Assembly: GCA_023444095.1 (NCBI GenBank)
Contig: JAEZRP010000032.1
Span: 1-64,000, forward strand
Direction of reading: 5' to 3'
DNA: 64,000 nucleotides
Source of the DNA: Bacillota bacterium
Lineage (GTDB): Bacteria > Bacillota > Clostridia > Christensenellales > Aristaeellaceae
The position numbers were made by a program, and so were the translations under genes. The notes beneath the pieces are model-generated. The model was not told the DNA's origin and searched no databases. It worked only from the letters and a program-made list of their open reading frames with translations. Of the stretch, positions 41,106-49,510 are shown piece after piece (position 1 is the first letter of the stretch; each line of letters starts with the position of its first letter).

Positions 41106-41572
41106 CCAGAAATCAGTTCGCCGTCGAGCCAGGCCCCGGCGAGCCTCTCCCCCTCGTATTTCAGCTTTAGTGAAAAGAACGGACGCGGAGCCGCGATCAG
41201 CTCGAGGAAGATCCTGTCGCCCTCCCACATGGGAAGGTCCAGAAGCACGGCCTTTTGGATCCACTCAAGCGCGCCCTCCTCGCACTCCCGCAACGCGCCC
41301 GCGAAGCCGTCCGCGGTAAAAAGGTGCATGTATTCCGTCTCCCACCGGTCGGAGGCAAACGTCACGATGCCGCGGTAGGAGAAGCGTGTGAGCGTGAGTC
41401 CGGTTTCCTCGAACACTTCGCGCCGCACGCAATCCTCGGGGCTCTCGCCCTCCTCAAAGTGCCCGCCTACGCCGATCCACTTGTCGCGATTGACGTCGTT
41501 TTCTTTTTTGGTCCTGTGGAGCATGAGGTATTTCCCGTCGCGCTCCAGGTAGCAAAGCGTCGTGTTTTTCAT
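41099..41572 (-). CDS. NUDIX hydrolase (8-oxo-dGTP diphosphatase-like)
   Basis: A 157-aa NUDIX protein. The box is complete: G-HFEEG-E-SPEDCVR-REVFEETGL (pattern Gx5Ex7REUxEExGU, about residues 37-59). It opens with MKNTTLCYLERDGKYLMLHRTKKENDVN, the usual beta strand and loop of MutT/YtkD-like enzymes in Firmicutes. WIGVGGHFEEGE fits 8-oxo-dGTP sanitation, but other nucleoside diphosphates linked to X are possible. It is a single gene, divergent from the AGCS symporter. Confidence 0.9.
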   Translation of the reverse strand: MKNTTLCYLERDGKYLMLHRTKKENDVNRDKWIGVGGHFEEGESPEDCVRREVFEETGLTLTRFSYRGIVTFASDRWETEYMHLFTADGFAGALRECEEGALEWIQKAVLLDLPMWEGDRIFLELIAAPRPFFSLKLKYEGERLAGAWLDGELISGR

Positions 41573-41649
41573 GGAAACAGTATATCACGCATGTCAATCT
41601 CTCGCGCGGGCATATGCTAAAAAAGCCTGTTCCGAAAGGAGCGATGCGC

Positions 41650-43377
41650 ATGTCGGCGATCCTGAACGCCCTCGCGCGTCTGAACGCGACCCTGAACGCG
41701 GCCGTGTGGGGCGCGCCGATGCTCCTTCTGATCATCGGAACGGGAATCTACCTTACGGCGCGCACGCGCTTTTTCCAGTTCGCGCATGTCCGGCACATCC
41801 TGAGCCGGACGCTCTTCGCCATCTTCCGAAAAAGCGACGTCCACAAGAGCGGCGACGAGAGGGCGATCTCCCAGTTTCAGGCGCTCGCGACGGCGCTGGC
41901 GGCGACGACGGGCACGGGCAACATCGCGGGCGTGGCGGCGGCGATCGCGATCGGCGGCCCTGGCGCGGTCCTGTGGATGTGGGTGAGCGCGTTGTTCGGC
42001 ATGGCGACGGGCTACGCGGAGAACGTGCTGGGCATCTATTTTCGCAGGCGGAACGCGCGCGGCGAGTGGTCGGGCGGGCCGATGTACTATATCGAGGCAG
42101 GTCTTTCCAAGAGCCGCGCGCTGAAAAGATTCGCGAGGCCCCTCGCCGTGCTGTTCGCCGCCTTCTGCGCGCTCGCGTCCTTTGGCATCGGGAATATGAC
42201 GCAGGTCAACACCGTCTCCGAGGTCATGCGCACGAACTTCTCCGTGCCGGGCTGGGCGACGGGACTCGCGGTTTCGGGGGCGACCGCGCTCGTGATCCTC
42301 GGCAGCATCCGGCGCATCGCGCGGGTCACGGAAAAGCTCGTCCCGTTCATGTCGATTTTCTACATCGCCGCCGCGCTCGCCGTACTGATCCTGAACGCCG
42401 GGCAGATTCCGCACGTGTTCGGCACTATTCTGAAAAGCGCGTTCTGTCTGCGCGCTGCGCTGGGCGGCGCGGGCGGGATGGCGCTCCGGCGCGCCGTGAC
42501 GATGGGCTTCAAGCGCGGCGTGTTCTCAAACGAGGCGGGACTCGGCTCGACGGTCATCGTGCACGCAGCCTCCGACGCGCGGGAGCCCGCCGCGCAGGGC
42601 ATGTGGGCGATCTTCGAAGTATTTTTCAACACGCTTGTCCTGTGCACGCTCACGGCCTTCGCGCTTCTTTCGAGCACGGTCAGCGGGCTTCCGAGCCTTG
42701 AAAACGCGAACCTCACCGCCCGACCGGGGCTTATCTCCCTCGCGGGGCATGCGCGCGACCACATGCCCCTGATCGGCGCGGAACGCAACGAGCTTCACCG
42801 GACTTCCGGCGCGGGTGGCACCGTCGCGCGGCTGACGGTGGACGGCGCAAAGCGCGAGATTCTTGTGAGGGGGCCGGAGGGCGACAGGGATCTGACCTAC
42901 GCAAACGTCATGCTCGCCAGCGCGTACGATGCCGACGGAGACGGGATCCGCGAGAGCGCGCGGTTCGAGGAACTCGCGGGCGTGTCTCTCGTGGCGCTCG
43001 CGTTTTCCCGGCACTTTGGAAGCGCGGCGGGCGCGATCCTCGCGCTGACGATCCTCTTCTTCGCGTTCTCCACGGTGCTCGGCTGGTCGTTTTACGGGAT
43101 GCGATCCGTCGAGTACCTGTTCGGCGCGCGTGCGGCGACGCCGTACCGGATCGCCTACATCCTCTTCGCGTTTCTCGGCGCGGTCATGAGCCAGAACCTC
43201 GCGTGGGACGTGGCCGACACGCTCAACGGATTGATGGCGTTCCCGAACCTGATCGGCATCCTGTGTCTTTCGGGTCTGGTGGTCAGGATCACGCGCAACT
43301 ATACGGCCCGGAACATCACAAAAAAAGCGCCGGACGCGCCGCCGCTCTTGTCCTTTTTTACAGAAGCATCGCCTTGA
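41650..43377 (+). CDS. AGCS family sodium:amino-acid (alanine/glycine) symporter with insertion
   Basis: A 575-aa integral membrane protein of the alanine or glycine:cation symporter family. Family marks are QALATALAATTGTGNIAGVAAAIAIGGPGAVLWMW near 75-115, the ETT-region equivalent GPMYYIEAGL near 145, GMALRRAVTMGFKRGVFSNEAGLGS near 280-300, and FSTVLGWSFYGMRSVEYLFG near 475. Family members are usually about 450-500 residues. An extra hydrophilic stretch of about 90 residues (about 345-450) lies between late helices and contains DADGDG followed by an acidic FEE, an EF-hand-like calcium loop. The ATG at 41650 has AAGGAG 8 nt upstream. It converges on truB with a 20-bp overlap. Confidence 0.9.
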   Translation: MSAILNALARLNATLNAAVWGAPMLLLIIGTGIYLTARTRFFQFAHVRHILSRTLFAIFRKSDVHKSGDERAISQFQALATALAATTGTGNIAGVAAAIAIGGPGAVLWMWVSALFGMATGYAENVLGIYFRRRNARGEWSGGPMYYIEAGLSKSRALKRFARPLAVLFAAFCALASFGIGNMTQVNTVSEVMRTNFSVPGWATGLAVSGATALVILGSIRRIARVTEKLVPFMSIFYIAAALAVLILNAGQIPHVFGTILKSAFCLRAALGGAGGMALRRAVTMGFKRGVFSNEAGLGSTVIVHAASDAREPAAQGMWAIFEVFFNTLVLCTLTAFALLSSTVSGLPSLENANLTARPGLISLAGHARDHMPLIGAERNELHRTSGAGGTVARLTVDGAKREILVRGPEGDRDLTYANVMLASAYDADGDGIRESARFEELAGVSLVALAFSRHFGSAAGAILALTILFFAFSTVLGWSFYGMRSVEYLFGARAATPYRIAYILFAFLGAVMSQNLAWDVADTLNGLMAFPNLIGILCLSGLVVRITRNYTARNITKKAPDAPPLLSFFTEASP

Positions 43378-44242
43378 AGCGGATCGAACCATCCGGCTCC
43401 GAAACGCCCATGCCACAGAATTCGCCTGTCAAATAGACGCGTACGACGCCTTCCGGCGCGGGCCTGTCCAGCCATTCGGGCTTGAGCGGATTCCCGTTTT
43501 TGACGGCGTGCGCCGCCGCCTCCCCCGCGCGCACGGCTGGGATGTGCGAAAGCGGATAGTCCATCGGCAAAAGCGCGGACGAAAGCGCGTCCGCACGAAA
43601 GAGCTCGTCCACGCGCATAAGGGTCAGCGCGTCCTCCAGGCGAAACGCGCCCGCCGCGGTGCGCGAAAGCTCCGCCATGTGCCCGCCGCAGCCGAGCCGC
43701 GCGCCGATATCGTGGCAGAGGGTGCGGATGTAGACGCCCTTTCCGCATTTGATGCGCAGAAGGTAGCGGTCCTCCCCCATCTCTTCCATGAGCTCGATGG
43801 CGTGCACGCGGCAGGCGCGGGGATCGAGCGCCACGGTCTCGCCCTTCCGGGCAAGCTGATAGAGGCGCTTTCCGTCCTTCTTCAATGCGGAGTACATCGG
43901 CGGAATCTGCTCAATCTCGCCGACAAATGCGGGCAAAACGGCCCGAATCTCCGCCGCACTAACCGCCACGGGCTTCTCGTCCACGATCTGCCCGCTCGCG
44001 TCCTGCGTGTCGGTCGAAACGCCGAGCTTCAAGACCGCGACGTACGTCTTTTCCTTGTCGATGATGTAGTCGAACAATCTCGCCGCGCGGCCCACGCACA
44101 CAGGGAGAACGCCCGACGCGTCCGGGTCAAGCGTCCCACCGTGGCCGACGCGCACGCCCCTCGGAAGCCTCTTTCGCACATAGACAACAACGTCGCTCGA
44201 CGTCATGCCGAGCGGCTTGTTGATGTTCAGAAATCCGTCCAT
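43358..44242 (-). CDS. truB: tRNA pseudouridine(55) synthase
   Basis: A 294-aa TruB enzyme that makes pseudouridine 55 in the T-loop of tRNAs. It starts DGFLNINKPLGMTSSDVV, has the catalytic GGTLDPDASGVLP (Asp39), then KTYVAVLKLGVSTDTQDASG, and IRTLCHDIGARLGCGGHMAELSRTAAG near 175-200. The C-terminal domain is PUA-like and ends in a short form. The start forms a TGATG overlap with dnaJ, so truB is the last gene of the heat-shock cluster, which is an unusual neighbour for it. Confidence 0.94.
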   Translation of the reverse strand: MDGFLNINKPLGMTSSDVVVYVRKRLPRGVRVGHGGTLDPDASGVLPVCVGRAARLFDYIIDKEKTYVAVLKLGVSTDTQDASGQIVDEKPVAVSAAEIRAVLPAFVGEIEQIPPMYSALKKDGKRLYQLARKGETVALDPRACRVHAIELMEEMGEDRYLLRIKCGKGVYIRTLCHDIGARLGCGGHMAELSRTAAGAFRLEDALTLMRVDELFRADALSSALLPMDYPLSHIPAVRAGEAAAHAVKNGNPLKPEWLDRPAPEGVVRVYLTGEFCGMGVSEPDGSIRFKAMLL

Positions 44243-45375
44243 CAGTTGAACGCGTCCTTTACCCTGCCGAAGAAGGACTTCTTCTGCTCGTACTGGCTTC
44301 CCTCGATGGCGTTGTCGAACTGCCGGAGCAGGTCCTTCTGCTTCTCGCTGAGCTTCTTCGGCACGTCGATTGAGACCGTCACGAACAGATCGCCCGTCCC
44401 CGTACCTCGCAGAAGCGGGATACCCTTTCCGCGGATGCGGAATGTCTGACCGGGCTGCGTGCCCTCGGGAACCTGATATTTAACGGGCTTATCGAGCGTC
44501 GGGACGTCGATCTCGGCGCCAAGCGCCGCCTGCGTGAATGTAATCGGGAGCTCGAGGTAGAGGTTCGCGCCGTCCCGCTTGAAGAGCTTGTGCGGCCGAA
44601 CCGTCACGACCACCAGAAGGTCGCCGGGTTCTCCGCCGCGCTCGCCCGCCTCGCCCTGGCCACGGATGGTCAGAACCTGACCGTTGTCGATGCCCGCAGG
44701 GATCTTGATCGAGCGGCGCTTCGACGCGCGCGATTTTCCACGCCCGCCGCACTTCGGACAGGGATCTGAAATGATCTTTCCCGAGCCGTGGCAGTTCGAG
44801 CACGCGCGCACGTTCTGGATGCGCCCGAAGGCCGTGTTCTGGGTAATGCGCACCTGGCCAGTGCCGCCGCAGGTCGGACAGGTCTGGGGATTTGTCCCGG
44901 GCTTCGCGCCCGAGCCGTGGCAGGTATCGCACTCCTCGTCGCGCACGAGGTTGATCTGCTTTTCGCAGCCCTTCGCAGCCTCCTCGAATGTAAGCGTGAT
45001 GTCGTAGCGGAGGTCGTCGCCGGGAATCGGGCCGTTTGACTGACGGTTCACGCCGCCGCCAAAGAACGACGAGAAGATGTCGTCGACGTTCAGGCCGTCG
45101 AAGCCGAAGCCGCCGAAGCCGCCAGCGCCGCCGCCGCCGAAGCCCTGCGCCTGCGGGCCGTCGAAGCCGTACTGGTCGTAGGCCGCGCGCTTCTGCGCGT
45201 CGGAGAGGACCTGGTACGCCTCGTTGACCTCCTTGAATTTTTCCTCGGCTCCCTGATCGCCCGGGTTGACATCGGGATGCAGCTTTTTGGCGAGCTGCCG
45301 GTACGCCTTTTTTACGGTCGCGTCGTCCGCGCCCTTTTGAACGCCCAGCACCTCATAATAATCCCGCTTTGCCAA
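44242..45375 (-). CDS. dnaJ: chaperone protein DnaJ
   Basis: A 377-aa type I Hsp40. The J-domain starts AKRDYYEVLGV and carries HPD (KKLHPDVNPGD). A Gly/Phe-rich linker (FGGGGAGGFGGFGF) follows. The zinc region has all four CxxCxGxG repeats (CDTCHGSG, CPTCGGTG, CSNCHGSG, CPKCGGRG). The C-terminal substrate-binding domains are complete. The start is TTG at 45375, which gives the usual MAKRDYYEVLG beginning and has GAGAGGTGG upstream; the ORF stays open 6 codons further to another TTG. DnaJ stimulates DnaK ATPase. A strong hairpin lies in its 5' leader, and a possible internal promoter precedes that. Confidence 0.95.
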   Translation of the reverse strand: MAKRDYYEVLGVQKGADDATVKKAYRQLAKKLHPDVNPGDQGAEEKFKEVNEAYQVLSDAQKRAAYDQYGFDGPQAQGFGGGGAGGFGGFGFDGLNVDDIFSSFFGGGVNRQSNGPIPGDDLRYDITLTFEEAAKGCEKQINLVRDEECDTCHGSGAKPGTNPQTCPTCGGTGQVRITQNTAFGRIQNVRACSNCHGSGKIISDPCPKCGGRGKSRASKRRSIKIPAGIDNGQVLTIRGQGEAGERGGEPGDLLVVVTVRPHKLFKRDGANLYLELPITFTQAALGAEIDVPTLDKPVKYQVPEGTQPGQTFRIRGKGIPLLRGTGTGDLFVTVSIDVPKKLSEKQKDLLRQFDNAIEGSQYEQKKSFFGRVKDAFN

Positions 45376-45413
45376 TGTGACCACCTCTCTCAACCGGCGG
45401 AGCGATATCCCAA

Positions 45414-45456
45414 GCGCCCACGCGGCTCGAAGGCACCGCCCTCGACGCGTGAGCGC
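45414..45456 (-). promoter_or_regulatory. long stable hairpin in the dnaJ 5' leader
   Basis: On the minus-strand RNA, 19 base pairs form (GCGC-U-CACGCG-UCGA-G-GGC with its complement) around a 3-nt loop, with one 2-nt bulge. Both mismatches seen on the plus strand are G-U pairs on the transcribed strand, which suggests selection on the RNA. It is 39 nt before the dnaJ start and has no U-tract, so it is not a terminator. It may be a processing site, stabiliser or thermosensor. Confidence 0.55.
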
Positions 45457-45484
45457 ACGGTCTCCACCTAAGCCTCGTTATTAT

Positions 45485-45513
45485 AATGAATGAACCGCCG
45501 CCTTGAAAGGCTT
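45485..45513 (-). promoter_or_regulatory. possible internal promoter between dnaK and dnaJ
   Basis: TTTCAA, a 17-bp spacer and TATAAT on the minus strand just after the dnaK stop. The -10 is perfect and the -35 is poor. Confidence 0.4.
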
Positions 45514-47335
45514 ATTCGGTAAAGTCGGTCTCGACGGTGCCGTCGTCCGCGGGACCGCCGGCCTGCGGCCCGTTGCCGGTGCCGTTTCCGCCGTTGTCGG
45601 CACCCTGCTGCTCGTAGATCTTCCCGAAGATGGCGTAGCTCATCTGGGAGAAGGATTCCATCTCGGGCCGGATCTGATCGGGATCGTCGGTCGCGCGCAC
45701 CTTCTTGAGGCCCTCGAGCCCCTCCTCGATCTTCGCCTTATCCGCGGAATCAATCTTGTCGGAAAGCTCGCGCAGTGTCTTCTCGGTCTGGTAGATGAGC
45801 TGGTCACACTGGTTGGCGGCCTCGACGGCCTCCTTCTTCTTCTTATCCTCCGCGGCGAACTGCTCGGCCTCGTTGACGGCTTTCTTAATCTCCGCTTCGG
45901 TCATGTTGGAGGAGGCGGTGATGGAGATCGACTGCTGCTTGCCGGTTCCCTTGTCTTTCGCGGACACGTGCACGATGCCGTTCGCGTCGATGTCAAATGT
46001 GACCTCGATCTGCGGAACGCCGCGCGGCGCAGGCGCGATGCCGGAGAGCTGGAAGCGGCCGAGCGTCTTGTTGTACGCGGCCATCTCGCGCTCGCCCTGC
46101 AGGACATGCACGTCGACCGACGTCTGGCCGTCAGCGGCGGTCGAGAACACCTGCTGCTGCTTCACGGGGATGGTGGTGTTCCTTTCAATGAGCTTCGTGA
46201 ACACGCCGCCCAGTGTCTCGATGCCGAGAGAGAGGGGCGTGACGTCCAGAAGCACGATGTCCTTCACGTCGCCGCCGAGCACGCCGCCCTGGATCGCCGC
46301 GCCGATCGCGACGCATTCGTCCGGGTTGATCCCCTTGTAGGGGTCCTTGCCGGTGACGCGCTGAACGGCTTCCTGCACGGCGGGGATGCGGGTGGAACCG
46401 CCGACGAGGATCACCTTGTCGATCTCGCGCGCGGAGAGGCCGGCGTCCTTGAGCGCCTGCGTCAAGGGCCCGATGGTCCTTTCGACCAGATCCGCCGTCA
46501 GCTCGTTGAACTTCGCGCGGGAAACGTTGATGTCGAGATGCTTCGGACCCGTGGCGTCCGCGGTGATGAACGGAAGGTTCACGTTGACGCTCATGAGGCC
46601 GGAGAGCTCGATCTTGGCCTTTTCGGCCGCTTCCTTGAGGCGCTGGAGGGCCATGCGGTCCTTCTTGAGGTCGATGCCGTTTTCCTTCTGGAACTCCGCG
46701 GCGATGTAGTCAATGAGCCGGTTGTCGAAGTCGTCGCCGCCCAGGCGCGTGTCGCCGCCCGTCGCGAGCACCTCGAACACGCCGTCGCCGACCTCCATGA
46801 GGGAGACGTCGAAGGTTCCGCCTCCGAGGTCGTAGACGAGGATCTTGTGGGCCTCGCCCTTGTCGAGGCCGTAGGCGAGCGCAGCCGCCGTGGGCTCGTT
46901 GATGATGCGCTCGACCTCGAGACCCGCGATGCGGCCCGCGTCCTTGGTCGCCTGGCGCTGGGCGTCCGAGAAGTACGCCGGAACCGTGATGACCGCCTTG
47001 GTGACCGTTTCGCCCAGATAGCTCTCCGCGTCCGCCTTCAGCTTCTGAAGGATCATCGCGGAAATCTCCGGCGGAGTGTATGACTTGTCGTCAATTCTAA
47101 TCTTGCGGTCGGTGCCCATGTCGCGCTTAATGGAGATGATGGTGCGCTCGGGGTTCGTGACCGCCTGGCGCTTCGCGACCTGACCGACGAGGCGCTCGCC
47201 GTTCTTGGCGAAGGCGACGACCGACGGGGTCGTGCGGCCGCCCTCGGCGTTCGCGATGACGGTGGGCTCGCCGCCCTCCATGACGGCGACGCAGGAGTTG
47301 GTGGTTCCGAGGTCGATGCCGATAATCTTTGCCAT
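45512..47335 (-). CDS. dnaK: molecular chaperone DnaK (Hsp70)
   Basis: A 607-aa Hsp70. It starts MAKIIGIDLGTTNSCVAVM, lacks the Gly-rich loop insertion of Gram-negative DnaK, and has VPAYFSDAQRQATKDAGRIAGLEV, YDLGGGTFDVSL, and the linker VLLDVTPLSLGIETLGG. The substrate-binding domain and a helical lid follow, ending in a short Gly/Asn-rich tail (GNGTGNG). ATP-driven folding with DnaJ and GrpE is its role. GGAGG lies 8 nt before the ATG at 47335. It is the third gene of hrcA-grpE-dnaK-dnaJ. Confidence 0.97.
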   Translation of the reverse strand: MAKIIGIDLGTTNSCVAVMEGGEPTVIANAEGGRTTPSVVAFAKNGERLVGQVAKRQAVTNPERTIISIKRDMGTDRKIRIDDKSYTPPEISAMILQKLKADAESYLGETVTKAVITVPAYFSDAQRQATKDAGRIAGLEVERIINEPTAAALAYGLDKGEAHKILVYDLGGGTFDVSLMEVGDGVFEVLATGGDTRLGGDDFDNRLIDYIAAEFQKENGIDLKKDRMALQRLKEAAEKAKIELSGLMSVNVNLPFITADATGPKHLDINVSRAKFNELTADLVERTIGPLTQALKDAGLSAREIDKVILVGGSTRIPAVQEAVQRVTGKDPYKGINPDECVAIGAAIQGGVLGGDVKDIVLLDVTPLSLGIETLGGVFTKLIERNTTIPVKQQQVFSTAADGQTSVDVHVLQGEREMAAYNKTLGRFQLSGIAPAPRGVPQIEVTFDIDANGIVHVSAKDKGTGKQQSISITASSNMTEAEIKKAVNEAEQFAAEDKKKKEAVEAANQCDQLIYQTEKTLRELSDKIDSADKAKIEEGLEGLKKVRATDDPDQIRPEMESFSQMSYAIFGKIYEQQGADNGGNGTGNGPQAGGPADDGTVETDFTE

Positions 47336-47352
47336 ATGTTTATCCTCCAAAT

Positions 47353-47934
47353 TTATTCAACGCTTACCTTGACCATTGAGTAGCGGATGATGCGGTCCTT
47401 GACCCGATAGCCCTTCTGGAAGCACTCGAGCACCTTGCCGGGGTCGTCCGTCTGCTCGCGCATGACGGCGTGGTGGATTTCGGGATTGAAATCGCAGCCC
47501 TCCGCGGGCAGCTCCTCGAGCCCGAACCGCTTCCCCGCCTCGATCAGCGCCTTGAGCGTCATCTGAACGCCCTCGACGATCGGCCCCCCGCACGCCCCAG
47601 CCTCCTCGCCCGCCTGGATCGCGCGCTCGAGGTTGTCGATGACCGGGAGCATCGCCGCCACGACTTCGCGGGTTCCGTCCTCGTAGCCGTCGGCCCGGGC
47701 GGTCTGGTTGCGGCGCTTGAAATTCTGGAAATCCGCCTGCGTGCGCCTCAGGGAATCGAGGTATTCGTCGCGCTGACGGACGGCGAGCTCGAGCGCAGCC
47801 TTCCATTCTTCGATCGTGCCCTCCGCGTCGCCCGCCTCCTCGACGATGGGTTCCGCCGCCTTTGCCTCGAGTGGAACCTGCTCCTCGGGGGACGTGGGAT
47901 TCTGAGTTTCGGGGTTGTCGATATTCGTGTTCAT
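47353..47934 (-). CDS. grpE: nucleotide exchange factor GrpE
   Basis: A 193-aa GrpE. An acidic disordered N-terminus (about 1-50) leads to a coiled coil (ALELAVRQRDEYLDSLRRTQADFQNFKRR, about 50-80) and the signature FGLEELPAEGCDFNPEIHHAVM near 145-165 in the beta domain. GrpE releases ADP from DnaK. The ATG at 47934 is preferred, since AAGGAAGTGAG lies upstream. It is 17 bp before dnaK and just after hrcA. Confidence 0.94.
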   Translation of the reverse strand: MNTNIDNPETQNPTSPEEQVPLEAKAAEPIVEEAGDAEGTIEEWKAALELAVRQRDEYLDSLRRTQADFQNFKRRNQTARADGYEDGTREVVAAMLPVIDNLERAIQAGEEAGACGGPIVEGVQMTLKALIEAGKRFGLEELPAEGCDFNPEIHHAVMREQTDDPGKVLECFQKGYRVKDRIIRYSMVKVSVE

Positions 47935-47950
47935 GTCTTTTCTCACTTCC

Positions 47951-48970
47951 TTATTTTCTATCGGACAGAAGCTCCGAGAGCGCCATGCCCATGTACCGGA
48001 GGACCGAAATCGCCCGGTTGTAGTTCATGCGCGTGGGCCCGATGATGCCGATCGTCCCCGTCGAGCGGTCGCCCGCGTGATAGGTCGCGGTCAAAATCGA
48101 GCAGTCGCAGAGTTCAGGCATCTCGATCTCCGGGCCAATGCGGATGGTGAATTCCATCCCCACCCCGGCCGCCAGCGCCCGCTTGAGCTTATCGCCCGAC
48201 TCGAGTACGGAAAGGAAGCTCCTCGCCTTTCCGATGTCGGAATACTCAGGATAACTGAGCATGTTCGAGGACCCGCCGATCACGATGTCCGTCGCATCCG
48301 TTTTGCTCATCTTCTCCTCGATCACCTGCATGGCCTCCGCCATAAGCCTGCGGTACTCGCCCATGTCGCGGATGAGCTCCGCGAAGAGCTGGCGAACGGC
48401 CTCGATGGGCTTATCCGCAAGCTGGTCGGTGAGCATGCGGGAAAGCTCGTAGAGCATGTCGGGCGTGATGCCCTCCGGCACGCGGATCACCGTGTCCTTG
48501 ACGATGCCCGCGTTCGTGACGATGACCATGAGCGCCAGCGCGTCCGAAACCGGAACCATTTGGAGGTTGCGAATCCGAAGCGTGGAAAGCTGTGGGGCCA
48601 CGATCACGGAGGTATAGCGCGTCGCGTCCGAAAGGACGCCCGCCGCGCGCCTGATGAGCGCCTCGATCTGGTCCGTGCGCGTCGAAAGGTGCGCGCGCAT
48701 CCGGTCGCGCTCGTCGGTCGGCAGGTGCGCGACCTTCATGAGCTGATCCACGTAAAGGCGGTACGCCTTGTAGGATGGAATGCGGCCCGCGGAGGTGTGC
48801 GGCTGATCGAGATAACCCAGCTCCTCGAGGTCGCTCATCTCGTTGCGGATCGTCGCCGGGGAGTAGCCGACTCCGGACTTGCGGGAGATTGTGCGCGAGC
48901 CGACGGGCATCGCAGTCGAGATATAGTCGTCGATGATGGCCTGCAGGATCATGAATTTGCGCTCGTCCAT
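47951..48970 (-). CDS. hrcA: heat-inducible transcription repressor HrcA
   Basis: A 339-aa repressor of class I heat-shock genes in Firmicutes. It starts MDERKFMILQAIIDDYISTAMPVGSRTI, with the winged-helix SPATIRNEMSDLEELGYL recognition region near 40-57, and ends in a GAF-like dimer domain (STGTIGIIGPTRMNYNRAISVLRYMG). The ATG at 48970 has GGAGGTGG 6 nt upstream. It is autoregulated through the CIRCE element 24 bp upstream. DnaK/GroEL normally keeps it active; heat relieves repression. Confidence 0.96.
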   Translation of the reverse strand: MDERKFMILQAIIDDYISTAMPVGSRTISRKSGVGYSPATIRNEMSDLEELGYLDQPHTSAGRIPSYKAYRLYVDQLMKVAHLPTDERDRMRAHLSTRTDQIEALIRRAAGVLSDATRYTSVIVAPQLSTLRIRNLQMVPVSDALALMVIVTNAGIVKDTVIRVPEGITPDMLYELSRMLTDQLADKPIEAVRQLFAELIRDMGEYRRLMAEAMQVIEEKMSKTDATDIVIGGSSNMLSYPEYSDIGKARSFLSVLESGDKLKRALAAGVGMEFTIRIGPEIEMPELCDCSILTATYHAGDRSTGTIGIIGPTRMNYNRAISVLRYMGMALSELLSDRK

Positions 48971-48993
48971 CGGCAACCACCTCCGTTTCGCTG

Positions 48994-49020
48994 TTAGCAC
49001 TCTCGAGCGTTGAGTGCTAA
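48994..49020. promoter_or_regulatory. CIRCE operator (HrcA binding site)
   Basis: TTAGCACTC-N9-GAGTGCTAA, a perfect CIRCE inverted repeat. It lies between the -10 box and the hrcA start. Confidence 0.98.
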
Positions 49021-49031
49021 CGCTTGAAGAT

Positions 49032-49060
49032 AATGTATCATCCGGCCCCTATTTTGTCAA
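49032..49060 (-). promoter_or_regulatory. promoter of the hrcA-grpE-dnaK-dnaJ-truB operon
   Basis: TTGACA (49060-49055), a 17-bp spacer and TACATT (49037-49032) on the minus strand, 11 bp before the CIRCE element. Confidence 0.85.
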
Positions 49061-49220
49061 TAGAGAGGCCGAATAAATAAATGTAAATTTTAGAAACAGC
49101 TGTTTCGTCCGCTTCCTGCGCTCCATCCTGCGAGAGCGCCATGGACCTGCCGTATAGGAGCCCCTCGACGATGCGCGGATTTGGCGGTATCCCGGAAAAG
49201 TCGTCGTCGATCAGCCGCAC
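49038..49220 (-). CDS. doubtful small ORF upstream of hrcA
   Basis: A GTG-started ORF of 60 codons, with AAGGAAGGG about 5 nt upstream. The product begins RLIDDDFSGIPP and is acidic and hydrophilic, with a hydrophobic C-terminus that is read through the hrcA promoter region. I do not recognise it, and the overlap with the promoter argues against it. The gap 49061-49408 otherwise holds nothing I can name; it may be an eroded gene. Confidence 0.2.
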   Translation of the reverse strand: MRLIDDDFSGIPPNPRIVEGLLYGRSMALSQDGAQEADETAVSKIYIYLFGLSIDKIGAG

Positions 49221-49408
49221 CTGAATCCCTTCCTTTTAATTTGGGTCCGGCGCGATGGGCGATGTTTCGTGCGATGCGCGAGCTTTGCGACAGGGAGACG
49301 TCTGGATTTGTTCCAACAGGGGCCTTTCTTGGGCAGAAATGCCCGTCAACTCGGCGCTTTGATTGCCCCCATTGTAGGCGCGCGCTTTGTTAAATCAGGT
49401 GACAGCAC

Positions 49409-49437
49409 TTGCATGTACCTCTGAAATGTGGTAAAAT
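49409..49437 (+). promoter_or_regulatory. promoter of the rpmE-prmC-prfA operon
   Basis: TTGCAT (49409-49414), a 17-bp spacer and TAAAAT (49432-49437). Confidence 0.75.
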
Positions 49438-49453
49438 TTTTTGCGTGCGATCA

Positions 49454-49496
49454 ATCGGATGCTGGCTCCGCCGGAGGGCTTGCAGTCCGGTTTCAA
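49454..49496 (+). promoter_or_regulatory. rpmE leader hairpin, possible L31 autoregulatory element
   Basis: Just after the promoter, the RNA can fold as an outer stem GGAtGC with GCagTCC and an inner stem CTCC-gcc-GGAG, about 25 nt before the L31 ATG. Known L31 leaders in Firmicutes are small hairpins in this position. A covariance search is needed. Confidence 0.35.
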
Positions 49497-49510
49497 AGAG
49501 GTGAGACACG

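Noticed and set aside
45503..47083. A 526-codon open frame on the plus strand opposite dnaK.
   Set aside because: Antisense frames to dnaK are a well-known artefact of its codon pattern; no start signals or domains are seen.
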